Below the pieces are notes generated by a model that made no database searches, was not told the DNA's origin, and saw only the letters and a program-made list of their open reading frames with translations. From Alkalihalobacillus sp. AL-G (GTDB lineage: Bacteria; Bacillota; Bacilli; Bacillales; Fictibacillaceae): DNA of 64,000 nt. Position 1 is the first letter of the stretch; the number at the start of each line of letters is the position of its first letter. Below, in pieces: positions 49,927-59,167 of the stretch. Made by a program: the position numbers and the translations under genes. The stretch covers positions 2,852,001-2,916,000 of the forward strand of contig NZ_CP094656.1 in assembly GCF_030643805.1 (NCBI RefSeq). Reading direction: 5' to 3'.

Positions 49927-50382
49927 TTATTTTTTCATTTTATGTAGCGCATCAAGCATGGTTTCGGACCACGCTTCCGGTTTCCCGGATTTTTTCCCGA
50001 CCTGTACGATCCGCCCTCTTCCTACTAATACCTCTTCCTCTTTCGTGTTTATGGCCATATAATGCAGGTCGATGGAAGTCGTGCCTATTCTTGCGATTTT
50101 AATATAAACGTTCAGCTTTTCGTCAAAATAGATTTGTTTTAAATAATTACATTGGAGATCCGCTACGACCGGAATCGTTTGACTGCCTGGTTGACTCCAT
50201 TGCTGCATAAATCCAAGCTCTTTAAAAAATTGAATTCGAGCATCCTCAAAATAAACGAACGGAACCGTATTGTTCAAATGATTAAACGGGTCAACTTCAG
50301 AAAAGCGAACCTTCGTTGTCGTAAAAAAATGAAAATCGGATCTCCAGCTGTCCCAATCCTTTATGTAGTCGATCTTTTGCAT
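49927..50382 (-). CDS. ysmA: Acyl-CoA thioesterase-like protein YsmA
   Basis: 151 residues. The hotdog fold is suggested by RFSEVDPFNHLNNTVPFVYFE near residue 25, where DPFNHLNN resembles the 4-hydroxybenzoyl-CoA thioesterase site. B. subtilis ysmA lies in the same place between gerE and sdhB. Substrate unknown. Confidence 0.88.
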   Translation of the reverse strand: MQKIDYIKDWDSWRSDFHFFTTTKVRFSEVDPFNHLNNTVPFVYFEDARIQFFKELGFMQQWSQPGSQTIPVVADLQCNYLKQIYFDEKLNVYIKIARIGTTSIDLHYMAINTKEEEVLVGRGRIVQVGKKSGKPEAWSETMLDALHKMKK

Positions 50383-50402
50383 TCACTCACACCTCTCCTA
50401 TG

Positions 50403-50441
50403 AAAAAGAGAGTGGCTCTCGTTTTTGTTCGAGCCACTCCC
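50403..50441 (-). terminator. Terminator of sdhCAB
   Basis: GAGTGGCTC and GAGCCACTC arms followed by TCTTTTTC on the minus strand, 25 bases after sdhB. Confidence 0.85.
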
Positions 50442-50465
50442 GTTGTCGTTTACGTACTTTTTCTA

Positions 50466-51227
50466 TTATTGGTGGTCGGATCCGAAGAAGTTTCGGAACG
50501 ATTGTAGTGATGTATCTCTGTTTAATGCTGCAATCGAAGTCGTAAGAGGAATTCCCTTCGGACAAGATTGAACACAGTTTTGTGAGTTACCACATGAAGC
50601 AAGGCCACCGTCACCCATTAGTGCTTCTAAACGCTCTGATTTATTCATTTCACCCGTTGGATGAGCGTTGAACAAGCGAACCTGTGATAAAGGAGCAGGT
50701 CCAATAAAATCAGATTTATCGTTCACATTCGGGCATGCTTCCAAGCATACACCGCAAGTTATACACTTAGACAATTCATATGCCCATTGGCGTTTTTTCT
50801 CAGGCATTCGAGGTCCAGGCCCAAGGTCATACGTACCATCGATCGGAATCCATGCTTTTACCTTTTTCAAAGCATCGAACATACGATCTCGGTCCACCTG
50901 CAAGTCACGGACAACTGGGAACGTCGCCATCGGTTCTATTCGAATCGGTTGTTCTAGCTTATCAACCAGAGCGGTACAAGATTGTCGCGGTTTCCCGTTA
51001 ATGATCATTGAACAAGCACCGCAAACCTCTTCGAGACATCCCATTTCCCATGTGACAGGGGTTGTCTTTTCATTTTGACTATTAACAGGGTTTCGGCGGA
51101 TTTCCATAAGCGCCGAGATGACGTTCATATTTGCTCGGTATGGGATTTCAAATGTTTCTTCATACGGAGCTGAATCAGGGTTATCCTGTCGTGTAATGAT
51201 AAATTGAATTACCTTTTCTTCAGCCAT
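50466..51227 (-). CDS. sdhB: Succinate dehydrogenase iron-sulfur subunit
   Basis: 253 residues. The 2Fe-2S ligands are in CLEEVCGACS and its following QSC; the 4Fe-4S set is in CITCGVCLEACP and the 3Fe-4S set in CGNSQNCVQSCPKG. It passes electrons from SdhA to the membrane subunit and menaquinone. It starts 6 bases after the sdhA stop. Confidence 0.98.
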   Translation of the reverse strand: MAEEKVIQFIITRQDNPDSAPYEETFEIPYRANMNVISALMEIRRNPVNSQNEKTTPVTWEMGCLEEVCGACSMIINGKPRQSCTALVDKLEQPIRIEPMATFPVVRDLQVDRDRMFDALKKVKAWIPIDGTYDLGPGPRMPEKKRQWAYELSKCITCGVCLEACPNVNDKSDFIGPAPLSQVRLFNAHPTGEMNKSERLEALMGDGGLASCGNSQNCVQSCPKGIPLTTSIAALNRDTSLQSFRNFFGSDHQ

Positions 51228-51233
51228 GATGGA

Positions 51234-52994
51234 TTATTTCGCCTCCTTATTCTTAGAATAGTCACGCTTACGAGGCTTGATAAGGGAGATATCAACATCT
51301 TCAAATCCAAGATCCGGTCCATTCTTTTCAGCATTGAACTTTGCAATGGTCGTTTTCAAGAATTCATCGTCATTTCGTTCAGGAAAGTCTGGCTTATAGT
51401 GAGCCCCCCGACTCTCATTACGATTTAATGCACCAAGTGTAATAACGCGAGATAACTGCAGCATATGCCATAATTGACGAGTAAACGAAACCCCTTGGTT
51501 ACTCCATTTAGATGTATCGTTAATATTGATATCCTTATATCTTTCCATAAGCTCTTGAATCTTTTCATCCGTTTCTTGCAGCTTATCGTTGTAGCGAACA
51601 ACAGTTACATTGTCCGTCATCCATTCGCCAAGCTCTCTATGAAGGACGTAAGCATTTTCGTTTCCGTTCATGTTCATGATCTGATCTTGGTTTGCTTCTT
51701 CCTTCTTAACCTGTCTTTCAAAAACAGTTGAAGAAATGTCTTCAGAACTTTTTTCAAGTCCCTTTACGTATTCTGCTGCATTTGGTCCTGCAACCATTCC
51801 TCCAAAGATAGAAGAAAGCAATGAGTTAGCTCCTAATCGGTTTGCTCCGTGTTGTGAGTAATCACATTCTCCGGCAGCAAACAATCCAGGAATATTTGTC
51901 ATTTGGTCATAATCTACCCACATACCACCCATTGAATAGTGGACAGCAGGGAAGATTTTCATTGGAACCTTGCGTGGGTCATCACCCATGAATTTTTCAT
52001 AAATTTCAATGATTCCACCAAGCTTAATGTCCAATTCTTTTGGATCCTTATGGGAAAGATCCAGATATACCATGTTTTCACCGTTGATTCCAAGCTTCTG
52101 ATTCACGCACACATCAAAAATTTCACGTGTCGCGATATCACGGGGTACAAGGTTTCCGTATGCAGGATACTTTTCCTCTAGGAAATAGTAAGGCTTACCA
52201 TCCTTATAAGTCCAAACACGTCCACCTTCACCCCGAGCGGACTCACTCATAAGGCGTAATTTATCGTCTCCTGGAATTGCAGTGGGGTGAATTTGGATGA
52301 ACTCACCGTTCGCATAATGGACACCTTGCTGATAAAGAACGGAAGCGGCCGATCCAGTGTTGATTACGGAATTGGTCGACTTACCGAAAATCACACCAGG
52401 TCCGCCTGTTGCCACGATCACTGCATCAGATTTGAAGCTTTGAAGTTCGGATGTTTTAAGGTTTTGTGCAACAATTCCGCGACAGACTTCATCGTCATCA
52501 AGAACTGCCGATTGGAAGTCCCAACCTTCATACTTTGTGACAAGCCCTTGTACTTCATATCTGCGAACTTGTTCATCGAGTGCATACAATAATTGCTGAC
52601 CTGTTGTTGCCCCTGCAAATGCAGTACGGTGATGTTGTGTTCCACCAAAACGACGGAAATCTAATAATCCTTCTGGGGTCCGGTTAAACATGACTCCCAT
52701 ACGGTCAAGTAAATGAATGATTCCTGGAGCAGCTTCACACATTGCTTTAACAGGTGGTTGATTCGCAAGAAAGTCTCCACCATAAATCGTATCGTCAAAG
52801 TGAACCATCGGGGAGTCTCCTTCACCCTTCGTGTTAACTGCTCCGTTAATTCCGCCCTGTGCACAAACAGAGTGAGATCGTTTAACAGGTACGAGTGAGA
52901 ACAGGTCAACGTGCATGCCTGCTTCAGCGGACTTGATGGCAGCCATTAGACCAGCCAAACCACCGCCAACTATTATGATATTACCTTTACTCAT
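51234..52994 (-). CDS. sdhA: Succinate dehydrogenase flavoprotein subunit
   Basis: 586 residues. The FAD-binding GGGLAGLMAA is near residue 10. The His for covalent FAD is in RSHSVCAQGG. Substrate-site motifs include HRTAFAGATTGQQLLYAL and QHGANRLGANSLLS. It oxidises succinate in the TCA cycle. It lies 13 bases after sdhC. Confidence 0.99.
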   Translation of the reverse strand: MSKGNIIIVGGGLAGLMAAIKSAEAGMHVDLFSLVPVKRSHSVCAQGGINGAVNTKGEGDSPMVHFDDTIYGGDFLANQPPVKAMCEAAPGIIHLLDRMGVMFNRTPEGLLDFRRFGGTQHHRTAFAGATTGQQLLYALDEQVRRYEVQGLVTKYEGWDFQSAVLDDDEVCRGIVAQNLKTSELQSFKSDAVIVATGGPGVIFGKSTNSVINTGSAASVLYQQGVHYANGEFIQIHPTAIPGDDKLRLMSESARGEGGRVWTYKDGKPYYFLEEKYPAYGNLVPRDIATREIFDVCVNQKLGINGENMVYLDLSHKDPKELDIKLGGIIEIYEKFMGDDPRKVPMKIFPAVHYSMGGMWVDYDQMTNIPGLFAAGECDYSQHGANRLGANSLLSSIFGGMVAGPNAAEYVKGLEKSSEDISSTVFERQVKKEEANQDQIMNMNGNENAYVLHRELGEWMTDNVTVVRYNDKLQETDEKIQELMERYKDININDTSKWSNQGVSFTRQLWHMLQLSRVITLGALNRNESRGAHYKPDFPERNDDEFLKTTIAKFNAEKNGPDLGFEDVDISLIKPRKRDYSKNKEAK

Positions 52995-53007
52995 CGTGAC
53001 TCACTCC

Positions 53008-53661
53008 TTATAAGATTGCTAGGTTATTTGTCGCAAATGCAAACCATTCAGGGTAAACAAATGCGTAAATGGATCGTAGTCCAATTATCGATACTGCGAA
53101 AAATATTCCAACTGTCACGTAAGTTGCAATTTTTTGCGAACGGGGTGTTATTGTAATTCCCCAGCTAACAAGGAAAGACCAAAGACCATTTGAGAAGTGG
53201 AATATCGTTGAAAGAACACCAACTACGTAGATTCCAACCATCAATGGGTTATCAAGTATCTCTTCCATCATGTTGAAATTCACCTTTGAGCCGAACAGTG
53301 CTGCGACCCGTGTTTCCCAAACATGCCAGGAAATAAAGATTAGAGTAATGATTCCTGTTACACGCTGCAATAAGAACATCCAGTTACGGAAGAACCCATA
53401 ACGGCTTGCATTGTTACGAGCCTGGAAAGTTATGTAAAGTCCAAATACAGCATGAAAAATGATCGGTAGGAAAATGATACCGATTTCCAAAAGATACCGA
53501 TATGGAAGACTTTCCATAAAGTGAGCTGCAGCATTGAAGGAATCACGACCTCTAGTCGCAAAATGGTTAACAGTTAAATGTTGTAGCAAGAATAAACCGA
53601 TTGGTATAACACCTAGTAAAGAATGTAATCTTCGTAGTGCAAAATCTCGATTATCTGCCAT
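53008..53661 (-). CDS. sdhC: Succinate dehydrogenase cytochrome b558 subunit
   Basis: 217 residues from ATG 53661 with AAAGGGGG upstream; the longer in-frame start lacks support. Five membrane helices, with histidines in LFLLQHLTVNHFA, IIFHAVFGLYI, FISWHVW and TIFHFSNGLWS that fit the di-haem ligands of this single-subunit anchor. It carries electrons to menaquinone. First gene of the operon, with a promoter at 53721-53750. Confidence 0.96.
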   Translation of the reverse strand: MADNRDFALRRLHSLLGVIPIGLFLLQHLTVNHFATRGRDSFNAAAHFMESLPYRYLLEIGIIFLPIIFHAVFGLYITFQARNNASRYGFFRNWMFLLQRVTGIITLIFISWHVWETRVAALFGSKVNFNMMEEILDNPLMVGIYVVGVLSTIFHFSNGLWSFLVSWGITITPRSQKIATYVTVGIFFAVSIIGLRSIYAFVYPEWFAFATNNLAIL

Positions 53662-53720
53662 GTCTATGCCCCCTTTGAGTAAGTGTAGCCGCTGCAAAGC
53701 AATCGTTTGTTTATCGTCCG

Positions 53721-53750
53721 ATTATACGCTCAGAATACAAACAAGTCGAA
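53721..53750 (-). promoter_or_regulatory. Candidate promoter of sdhCAB
   Basis: TATAAT is a perfect -10; TTCGAC lies 18 bases upstream as a poor -35. It is about 60 bases before the sdhC start. Confidence 0.5.
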
Positions 53751-53896
53751 GACAAACTCCGACATAAATTGATACCATATTTATTGTACTCCCATCATTT
53801 AGCACCGTCAAGAAAACGAATACATTCATATTTCAAAAAATATATTATTCGGTAAATCTGATTTTTATCCAGATTATAAAGGGAAGCACCAACTTT

Positions 53897-53931
53897 GTGA
53901 ACAAAAAGTCGATAATTCCGTTTTGAACATC
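53897..53931. repeat. 35-bp palindromic mini-element upstream of sdhC
   Basis: GTGAACAAAAAGTCGA, a short AATT middle, then TTTTGAACATC. The layout parallels the mini-element at 37382 (CAAAAAGT, AATT, then CAAACATC) with substitutions. Confidence 0.4.
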
Positions 53932-53944
53932 TCATAAAGAAAGT

Positions 53945-54013
53945 TATAAAAAAAACTTGGCAAAACTAAGACTTGGCGCAGGCTGAGCCATAGTTGCACT
54001 TATACTAGGGGCT
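53945..54013 (-). repeat. Dispersed hairpin repeat, copy 2
   Basis: Minus-strand GTATAAGTGCAACTATGG, CTCAGCCTGCGCC, then the hairpin CTTAGT-TTT-GCCAAG and TTTTTTTT. This copy lies in the divergent space between sdhC and yslB, so it is not a 3' end of a neighbouring gene. Confidence 0.7.
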
Positions 54014-54044
54014 TAAATTTTTCCACTACGTCGATTTTCTCCGG

Positions 54045-54074
54045 TTGAAAAGTTATACTTCCGTTACGTATAAT
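54045..54074 (+). promoter_or_regulatory. Sigma-A-type promoter of yslB
   Basis: TTGAAA, an 18-base spacer, then TATAAT on the plus strand, 35 bases before the yslB start. Confidence 0.7.
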
Positions 54075-54108
54075 AAAATAACGATTAGTGGCGAGGAGAG
54101 AAACAACG

Positions 54109-54582
54109 ATGCAAACAAATAAAAATGATTTACTACCACAGCCTGACACAGAAAAAGAGGGCTATCTATTCGGATATGAGTTATTAAGAGATGTATTATT
54201 ACCCGAGCTGCTCGGGAAAGAAAACCACAGCATTCTCTACTGGGCAGGACGATCGTTGGCTCGCAAATATCCATTGGATTCATCAGAAAAAATGGTACAG
54301 TTTTTTGCTGCAGCCAATTGGGGGGAGTTGCAGTTAAATGGGCAAACCGACAAATCAATGACATTTGAATTATCTTCAGAACGAGTCTCTGATCTACTTA
54401 TGAAAAGAATGCATAAGGGTTTTCAATTAGAGGCTGGATTTCTCGCTGAACAGATCCAGAGACAAAAGAAAAAGGTTACTGAGACTTTTGATGAAGTAAA
54501 ACGAGGTAAAGTGGATAAAATCATTTTTACCGTACAATGGGATCGTAAGGACGACCAAGTCGAACATATCTCAGGTACATGA
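54109..54582 (+). CDS. yslB: YslB family protein (DUF2507)
   Basis: 157 residues from ATG 54109 with GAGGAGA upstream. The pattern YELLRDVLLPELLGKENHSI, WAGRSLARKYPL and EAGFLAEQIQRQ matches the YslB/DUF2507 group, which has a fold like the heterocyst/NO-binding V4R proteins. Function unknown. It sits between sdhC and lysC, as in B. subtilis, but on the plus strand. Confidence 0.88.
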   Translation: MQTNKNDLLPQPDTEKEGYLFGYELLRDVLLPELLGKENHSILYWAGRSLARKYPLDSSEKMVQFFAAANWGELQLNGQTDKSMTFELSSERVSDLLMKRMHKGFQLEAGFLAEQIQRQKKKVTETFDEVKRGKVDKIIFTVQWDRKDDQVEHISGT

Positions 54583-54590
54583 AAATATAG

Positions 54591-54639
54591 AAGGCCGACC
54601 GAAAATGTTGATTCATACGGTTGGCCTTTCATTTTTTAT
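54591..54639 (+). terminator. Terminator of yslB
   Basis: AGGCCGACC pairs with GGTTGGCCT, followed by TTCATTTTTT on the plus strand. Confidence 0.8.
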
Positions 54640-54709
54640 AAACATTGGAATTATGATTTTTACGTCAAGTTACTTCTTTTCCGTGTCAAATTGCATCTTC
54701 CTCGTACCT

Positions 54710-55948
54710 CTACTGCGCGGTATGCACCGGTTTTCTGGCGTCAAGCTGGAATGCTTCATGTAAACATTCAATGGCAGAGATCATTAAGCTGCCATCCACT
54801 ACAGTTGAGACCTTGATTTCTGAAGTGCTGACCATTTTCACTTTAATGTTTGCACCAGCAAGACTACTGAACATTTTTGCAGCTACACCTGGATTCGAAA
54901 TCATTCCCGAGCCGATAATTGATACTTTTGAAAGATTACCTTCTGAAGTAATGCTATCAAAATTCAATAAGGAGCGATGGCTTTCGAGAACTTCCATTGT
55001 TTCTGTCAGTATTCCAGAATCGATAGAAAACGAAACATTTGTCGTCTTATTGCCGCTCGTGTTTTGAATAATAATGTCCACATTTATTTGCCGCTCAGCC
55101 AGTTTACTAAACAACGTAGACAGCGTTACAATATCATCTGGCAAATTATGAACGGTGACCTTTGTTACATTATCGTCAAAAGCAATTCCTCTTACCATTA
55201 AATTCCCTTCCATGGTTGCAACCTCCTCTACGATCGTTCCAGTTTCTTTTTCAAGGCTAGAGCGTACCTCCAGCATTACGTTATAGTTTTTTGCAAATTC
55301 AACGGACCTCGGATGAAGTACTCCTGCACCAAGGTTCGCCATCTCTAACATTTCATCATAGGAGATGGCTGATAGCTTCCTAGCATCCTTTACAACTCTC
55401 GGATCTGTTGTAAAAACACCTGTTACATCTGTATAAATCTCGCATTTACTCGCATCTAGTACAGCGGCTAACGCAACAGCTGTTGTGTCTGAACCACCTC
55501 TGCCAAGGGTTGCAATTTCATCTGCTGTAGTAATCCCCTGAAATCCAGCTACAATCACGATTCTCCCACTGTCTAGCTGGCGGTTGATCCGCTGTGTATC
55601 TATGTTAAGAATTCTAGCATTTCCATGAACCGACTCTGTCTCCACCCCAGCTTGCCAACCTGTCAGGGAAATCGAGTCATATCCCTTTTCATTAAGAGCC
55701 ATTGCTAACAATGACATCGATACTTGTTCACCTGTAGAAACAAGCATATCGAGCTCTCTTTTAGAAGGTTGATTTGAAATGCTATTTGCCATATCAATTA
55801 AATGGTCCGTGCTCTTTCCCATTGCTGATACGACTACAACGACCGCATGTCCTTGTTTAACCGTATCAATTATTCGACCCGCTACATTCTGAATTCGTTC
55901 GATTGAACCTACGGATGTACCACCATATTTTTGAACAATTAATGCCAC
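54710..55948 (-). CDS. lysC: Aspartokinase (LysC, lysine-sensitive type)
   Basis: 412 residues from GTG 55948 (AAAGGA 9 bases upstream), giving MALIVQKYGGTSVGS; an ATG three codons earlier abuts that site. The kinase domain ends with GRGGSDTTAVALAA. Two ACT domains follow (about 265-405). It makes aspartyl phosphate for lysine, diaminopimelate and threonine. An internal in-frame start for a separate beta subunit near codon 245 is known in B. subtilis and is plausible here. An L-box leader controls it. Confidence 0.96.
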   Translation of the reverse strand: MALIVQKYGGTSVGSIERIQNVAGRIIDTVKQGHAVVVVVSAMGKSTDHLIDMANSISNQPSKRELDMLVSTGEQVSMSLLAMALNEKGYDSISLTGWQAGVETESVHGNARILNIDTQRINRQLDSGRIVIVAGFQGITTADEIATLGRGGSDTTAVALAAVLDASKCEIYTDVTGVFTTDPRVVKDARKLSAISYDEMLEMANLGAGVLHPRSVEFAKNYNVMLEVRSSLEKETGTIVEEVATMEGNLMVRGIAFDDNVTKVTVHNLPDDIVTLSTLFSKLAERQINVDIIIQNTSGNKTTNVSFSIDSGILTETMEVLESHRSLLNFDSITSEGNLSKVSIIGSGMISNPGVAAKMFSSLAGANIKVKMVSTSEIKVSTVVDGSLMISAIECLHEAFQLDARKPVHTAQ

Positions 55949-56198
55949 GCTTCTCATTCCTTTCTTCTGTAAAATGTTTCGTTAGAGTGGGTCAGCATCC
56001 TCGATTCAACTCTGCTACTATGTACAGAAAATACATTATCGAGAATTGTACAATAAAAAAGATCAACCCATAACAAGAGAGACATGACCTTCAAATACAA
56101 CCCATGTAAATCAAATGATTTGACCATGTGTTGAATACGAAGTATCGCCAGACCCTTGTGAGTCGATCCACAAATACGTCTGCCACATTTCCCTAACG

Positions 56199-56390
56199 TG
56201 AGATAGTCCTCCATACGATAATCGGGATCACACCGTATGACAGCCCTGCATTTATTCAATACAGATCCAGCCAGGTGAAGGTTGAGTACAACAACCGGCT
56301 TCGGCGAATTCCCCTTTCCTTTGCTTTCACAAGATCTCAACCTCTTCGGGCAAAGTACTATTGGTTTCCGCGCCTCTACCATCACTTCAA
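56199..56390 (-). promoter_or_regulatory. Lysine riboswitch (L-box) of lysC
   Basis: On the minus strand the conserved blocks come in order: GATGGTAGAGGCGCG, AGTACTTTGCC, GAAAGGGGAATTCGCCGAAG, TGGCTGGATCTGTATTGAA, AATGCAGGGCTGTCAT, GGAGGACTATCTCA. They fit the known L-box closely. The expression platform lies between 56199 and the lysC start and was not folded by hand. The minus-strand ORF over it is a shadow. Confidence 0.95.
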
Positions 56391-56430
56391 AAAACATTGT
56401 TGAAGTGTGGCCTAATAAAATTTGTATTTC

Positions 56431-56459
56431 ATTTTATCAAAATTTACTGAAAGACACAA
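56431..56459 (-). promoter_or_regulatory. Sigma-A-type promoter of the lysC leader
   Basis: TTGTGT, a 17-base spacer, then TAAAAT on the minus strand, ending about 40 bases before the L-box. Confidence 0.65.
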
Positions 56460-56468
56460 TAGTAAAGA

Positions 56469-58268
56469 TTAACTTTCCTTTTGGTCCTGTTCTTTATTTG
56501 CAAAATACGAAACAATGTTTTCAGCAATCGAAGCAGGGACGTTTGCAGCAACCAGATCATCGTAAGACGCTTCTTTGATCCGTTTAAATGAACCGAAATG
56601 ACGTATCAATGATTTCCGCCTCTTTTCCCCGACCCCAGGAATATTTTCAAGACTTGATTGAATCATCCCTTTTTCACGGATTTGACGATGGAAGGTGATC
56701 GCGAAACGGTGAACCTCATCCTGAATCCGTTGAAGCAGATAGAATTCCTGACTATTCCTTGCGAGCGGGACGACTTCTGGTGGGTCCCCGATCATCAATT
56801 GTGCGGTTTTGTGTTTTTCGTCCTTAACTAGTCCACAAACTGGAACAGAAAGCCCCAATTCATTTTCCAGAACGTCAATCGCAGCAGAAATCTGCCCTTT
56901 ACCACCATCGATGATGATCAAATCAGGTAATGGGAGATTTTCCTTCAGAACCCTGGAGTATCGTCTTCTTGTTACTTCTTTCATTGAGGCGTAATCATCA
57001 GGTCCTTTAACAGTCTTGATCTTATATTTCCGGTATTCCTTCTTGTTTGGTTTTCCATCAGTAAAAACAACCATAGCTGAAACGGGATTCGTCCCTTGGA
57101 TATTCGAGTTGTCAAATGCTTCGATCCGATTTGGTGTTGAAATTCCTAGTCTCTCACCAAGATTATCTACCGCTAAAACTGTTCTTTCTTCATCTCGTTG
57201 AATAAGTGCGAACTTTTCGGATAATGCAATCTGAGCATTTTTCGTTGCTAATTGGACAAGGTCCTTTTTCTTGCCTCTTTGCGGTTGTATAACTGGGATA
57301 TCCAGCAGTTGTTGAAGCAGCCCACTTTCAACATTTTTCGGAACAAAGATTTCTTTCGGTTTTATATGATTCGATTGTAGATAAAACTGACCGACATAGG
57401 ATAGGAATTCTTCTTCTGGATCCGAATAGAGCGGAAACAAGGACACATCACGTTCTATCAACTTACCCTGACGGACGAAAAAGACCTGTACACACATCCA
57501 TCCTTTATCATACGTATAGCCGAAGACATCTCTGTCCTTCAGATCGCTATGCATCATTTTTTGTTGCTCCATCACGGATTCAATATGCCGGATCTGATCG
57601 CGAAATTCTTTTGCCCGTTCAAATTCTAAATTCTCAGATGCCTGTTCCATTTTAGCTTGGAGGTCTTCTTTCACATCCTGATGGCCACCATTTAAAAACC
57701 GGACAATCCCATCGACCATTTCGCGGTTTTTTTCATCATCTACATCATACACACAAGGGGCGAGACATTGTCCCATATGATAATAAAGGCAAACACGGTC
57801 CGGTAATGTTTTGCACTTTCGAAGTGGATAAATTCGATCCAATAGCTTCTTCGTTTCATTTGCAGCATAAGCGTTCGGAAATGGACCAAAGTATTTTCCG
57901 CTCCCCTTCTTCACCTTACGGGTTGTGATCAATCTAGGGTGCTTTTCATTCGTGATTTTAATATATGGATAGCTTTTGTCATCCTTCAGCATGACGTTAT
58001 AGCGCGGATCGTGCTTCTTGATCAGATTCATCTCGAGTACGAGGGCTTCGAGATCTGATGATGTAACGATGTATTCAAAATCTTTAATCTCGCTGACTAA
58101 CCGTAAAGTTTTACCATAATGAGTCCCAGTAAAGTAGGAACGTACACGGTTTTTCAATATCTTCGCTTTACCGACATATATGACTGTTCCATTTCGGTCC
58201 TTCATCAAGTAGCAACCTGGTTGGTCGGGCAATAACGCAAGCTTGTTTTTTACCGTCTCTTCCATCAT
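56469..58268 (-). CDS. uvrC: Excinuclease ABC subunit C
   Basis: 599 residues. GIY-YIG nuclease at the N-terminus ([20 protein letters not shown]), UVR domain near 200-235, RNase H-like nuclease with [11 protein letters not shown] and IIDGGKGQ, and a C-terminal helix-hairpin-helix ([15 protein letters not shown]). It cuts both sides of a lesion in nucleotide excision repair. GGGGG precedes the start. Single-gene unit here. Confidence 0.98.
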   Translation of the reverse strand: MMEETVKNKLALLPDQPGCYLMKDRNGTVIYVGKAKILKNRVRSYFTGTHYGKTLRLVSEIKDFEYIVTSSDLEALVLEMNLIKKHDPRYNVMLKDDKSYPYIKITNEKHPRLITTRKVKKGSGKYFGPFPNAYAANETKKLLDRIYPLRKCKTLPDRVCLYYHMGQCLAPCVYDVDDEKNREMVDGIVRFLNGGHQDVKEDLQAKMEQASENLEFERAKEFRDQIRHIESVMEQQKMMHSDLKDRDVFGYTYDKGWMCVQVFFVRQGKLIERDVSLFPLYSDPEEEFLSYVGQFYLQSNHIKPKEIFVPKNVESGLLQQLLDIPVIQPQRGKKKDLVQLATKNAQIALSEKFALIQRDEERTVLAVDNLGERLGISTPNRIEAFDNSNIQGTNPVSAMVVFTDGKPNKKEYRKYKIKTVKGPDDYASMKEVTRRRYSRVLKENLPLPDLIIIDGGKGQISAAIDVLENELGLSVPVCGLVKDEKHKTAQLMIGDPPEVVPLARNSQEFYLLQRIQDEVHRFAITFHRQIREKGMIQSSLENIPGVGEKRRKSLIRHFGSFKRIKEASYDDLVAANVPASIAENIVSYFANKEQDQKES

Positions 58269-58339
58269 CTCTCACCCCCTTCTCATTCGCAAACGTAAAT
58301 TTAGCTTTATTTTATCATGGAAAATATGATTGCACATAA

Positions 58340-58432
58340 AGAAAACTCGGCGATTGCCGAGCCTTCAAGCGAAAGCAGAGTCATAGCTGCGCTTATACTA
58401 CAGAAAGTAGTTTTATGTTTCTTAACGTGTAA
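58340..58432 (-). repeat. Dispersed hairpin repeat, copy 3
   Basis: Minus-strand order: TTAAGAAACATAAAACTACTTT, then GTATAAGCGCAGCTATGACT, CTGCTTTCGCTT, the hairpin CTCGGC-AATC-GCCGAG and TTTTCTTT. It lies between the trxA terminator and uvrC. Its left part shares TTTCTTAACGTGTAAAAAA with copy 4. Confidence 0.82.
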
Positions 58433-58498
58433 AAAAAACTGCCTAGACAATGTCTCTCCAGTACAGGAGTAGAACACACATGGTAAGGCAGTCTTTTA
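58432..58498 (-). terminator. Terminator of trxA
   Basis: AGACTGCCTT and AGGCAGT arms with an inner stem, followed by TTTTTTTT on the minus strand. Confidence 0.8.
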
Positions 58499-58532
58499 TG
58501 ATTATATGTTTGAAAAATGTTATATTCCTATA

Positions 58533-58847
58533 TTACTGGTGCTTGTTAAGTAAATCAACGAGTGCTTCTTTCGGTTGGAAACCGACTACTTGATCAACCA
58601 CTTCACCGTTTTTGAACAGTAAAAGCGTTGGAATGCTCATCACTCCGTATTTAGAAGCTGTCTCTTGATTTTCATCAACATCCAGCTTGACTATTTTTAC
58701 ATTATCGCTCATTTCACTATCGATTTCTTCTAGTACAGGCGCAATCATCTTACATGGTCCGCACCATGGTGCCCAGAAATCTGCAAGGACAAGACCTTCT
58801 CCAGTCTCCGTGCTAAAGTTTTGGTCTGTTGCGTTTACAATTGCCAT
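58533..58847 (-). CDS. trxA: Thioredoxin
   Basis: 104 residues with the redox motif WCGPC in [14 protein letters not shown] near residue 28 and the cis-proline in MSIPTLLLF. It keeps cytosolic disulfides reduced. GGAGGCATTTTAA precedes the ATG. It is a single-gene unit with its own terminator. Confidence 0.99.
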   Translation of the reverse strand: MAIVNATDQNFSTETGEGLVLADFWAPWCGPCKMIAPVLEEIDSEMSDNVKIVKLDVDENQETASKYGVMSIPTLLLFKNGEVVDQVVGFQPKEALVDLLNKHQ

Positions 58848-58911
58848 TTAAAATGCCTCCTCAAAATTCATAACTTACTAAAGTGAGTATATCACCTAAC
58901 ATATGAACTTT

Positions 58912-59013
58912 CTAATTATTTGTTTCACCTGTATCATTACCAGATTCGGTCGAAATCATCACGACAGGTGTGGAAGTTTGACCTGAAGAAGGTAGTGTCG
59001 GTTCTGTATTCGT
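58912..59013 (-). pseudogene. Possible C-terminal remnant of a lost gene
   Basis: A 33-codon minus-strand frame ends in TAG and is closed upstream by TGA, with no start. It reads TNTEPTLPSSGQTSTPVV then MISTESGNDTGETNN, a Thr/Ser/Pro-rich tail typical of exported or cell-wall proteins. It lies between etfA and trxA. Short and could be chance. Confidence 0.3.
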
Positions 59014-59075
59014 TCATCTTAATCTGCATAAATGACGCTTACAAGCCGCATTAGTGTATGACACACCTTGCTCCA

Positions 59076-59167
59076 TAAAGAAAACTTGGCAAAGCCAAGC
59101 CTAAGCGCCGGCTGAGCCTTAGTTGCCCTTGTACTATAGAAAGTATTTTTATACTTTCTTAACGTGT
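59076..59167 (-). repeat. Dispersed hairpin repeat, copy 4
   Basis: Minus-strand GTACAAGGGCAACTAAGG, CTCAGCCGGCGCTT, then the hairpin CTTGGC-TTT-GCCAAG and TTTTCTTT. Compared with copy 3 the stem changes CTCGGC/GCCGAG to CTTGGC/GCCAAG, keeping the pairs. It follows the etfA terminator. Confidence 0.82.

Noticed and set aside
55954-56397. 147-codon minus-strand ORF upstream of lysC
   Set aside because: It covers the conserved blocks of the lysine riboswitch almost exactly; the frame is incidental and has no matching protein pattern.
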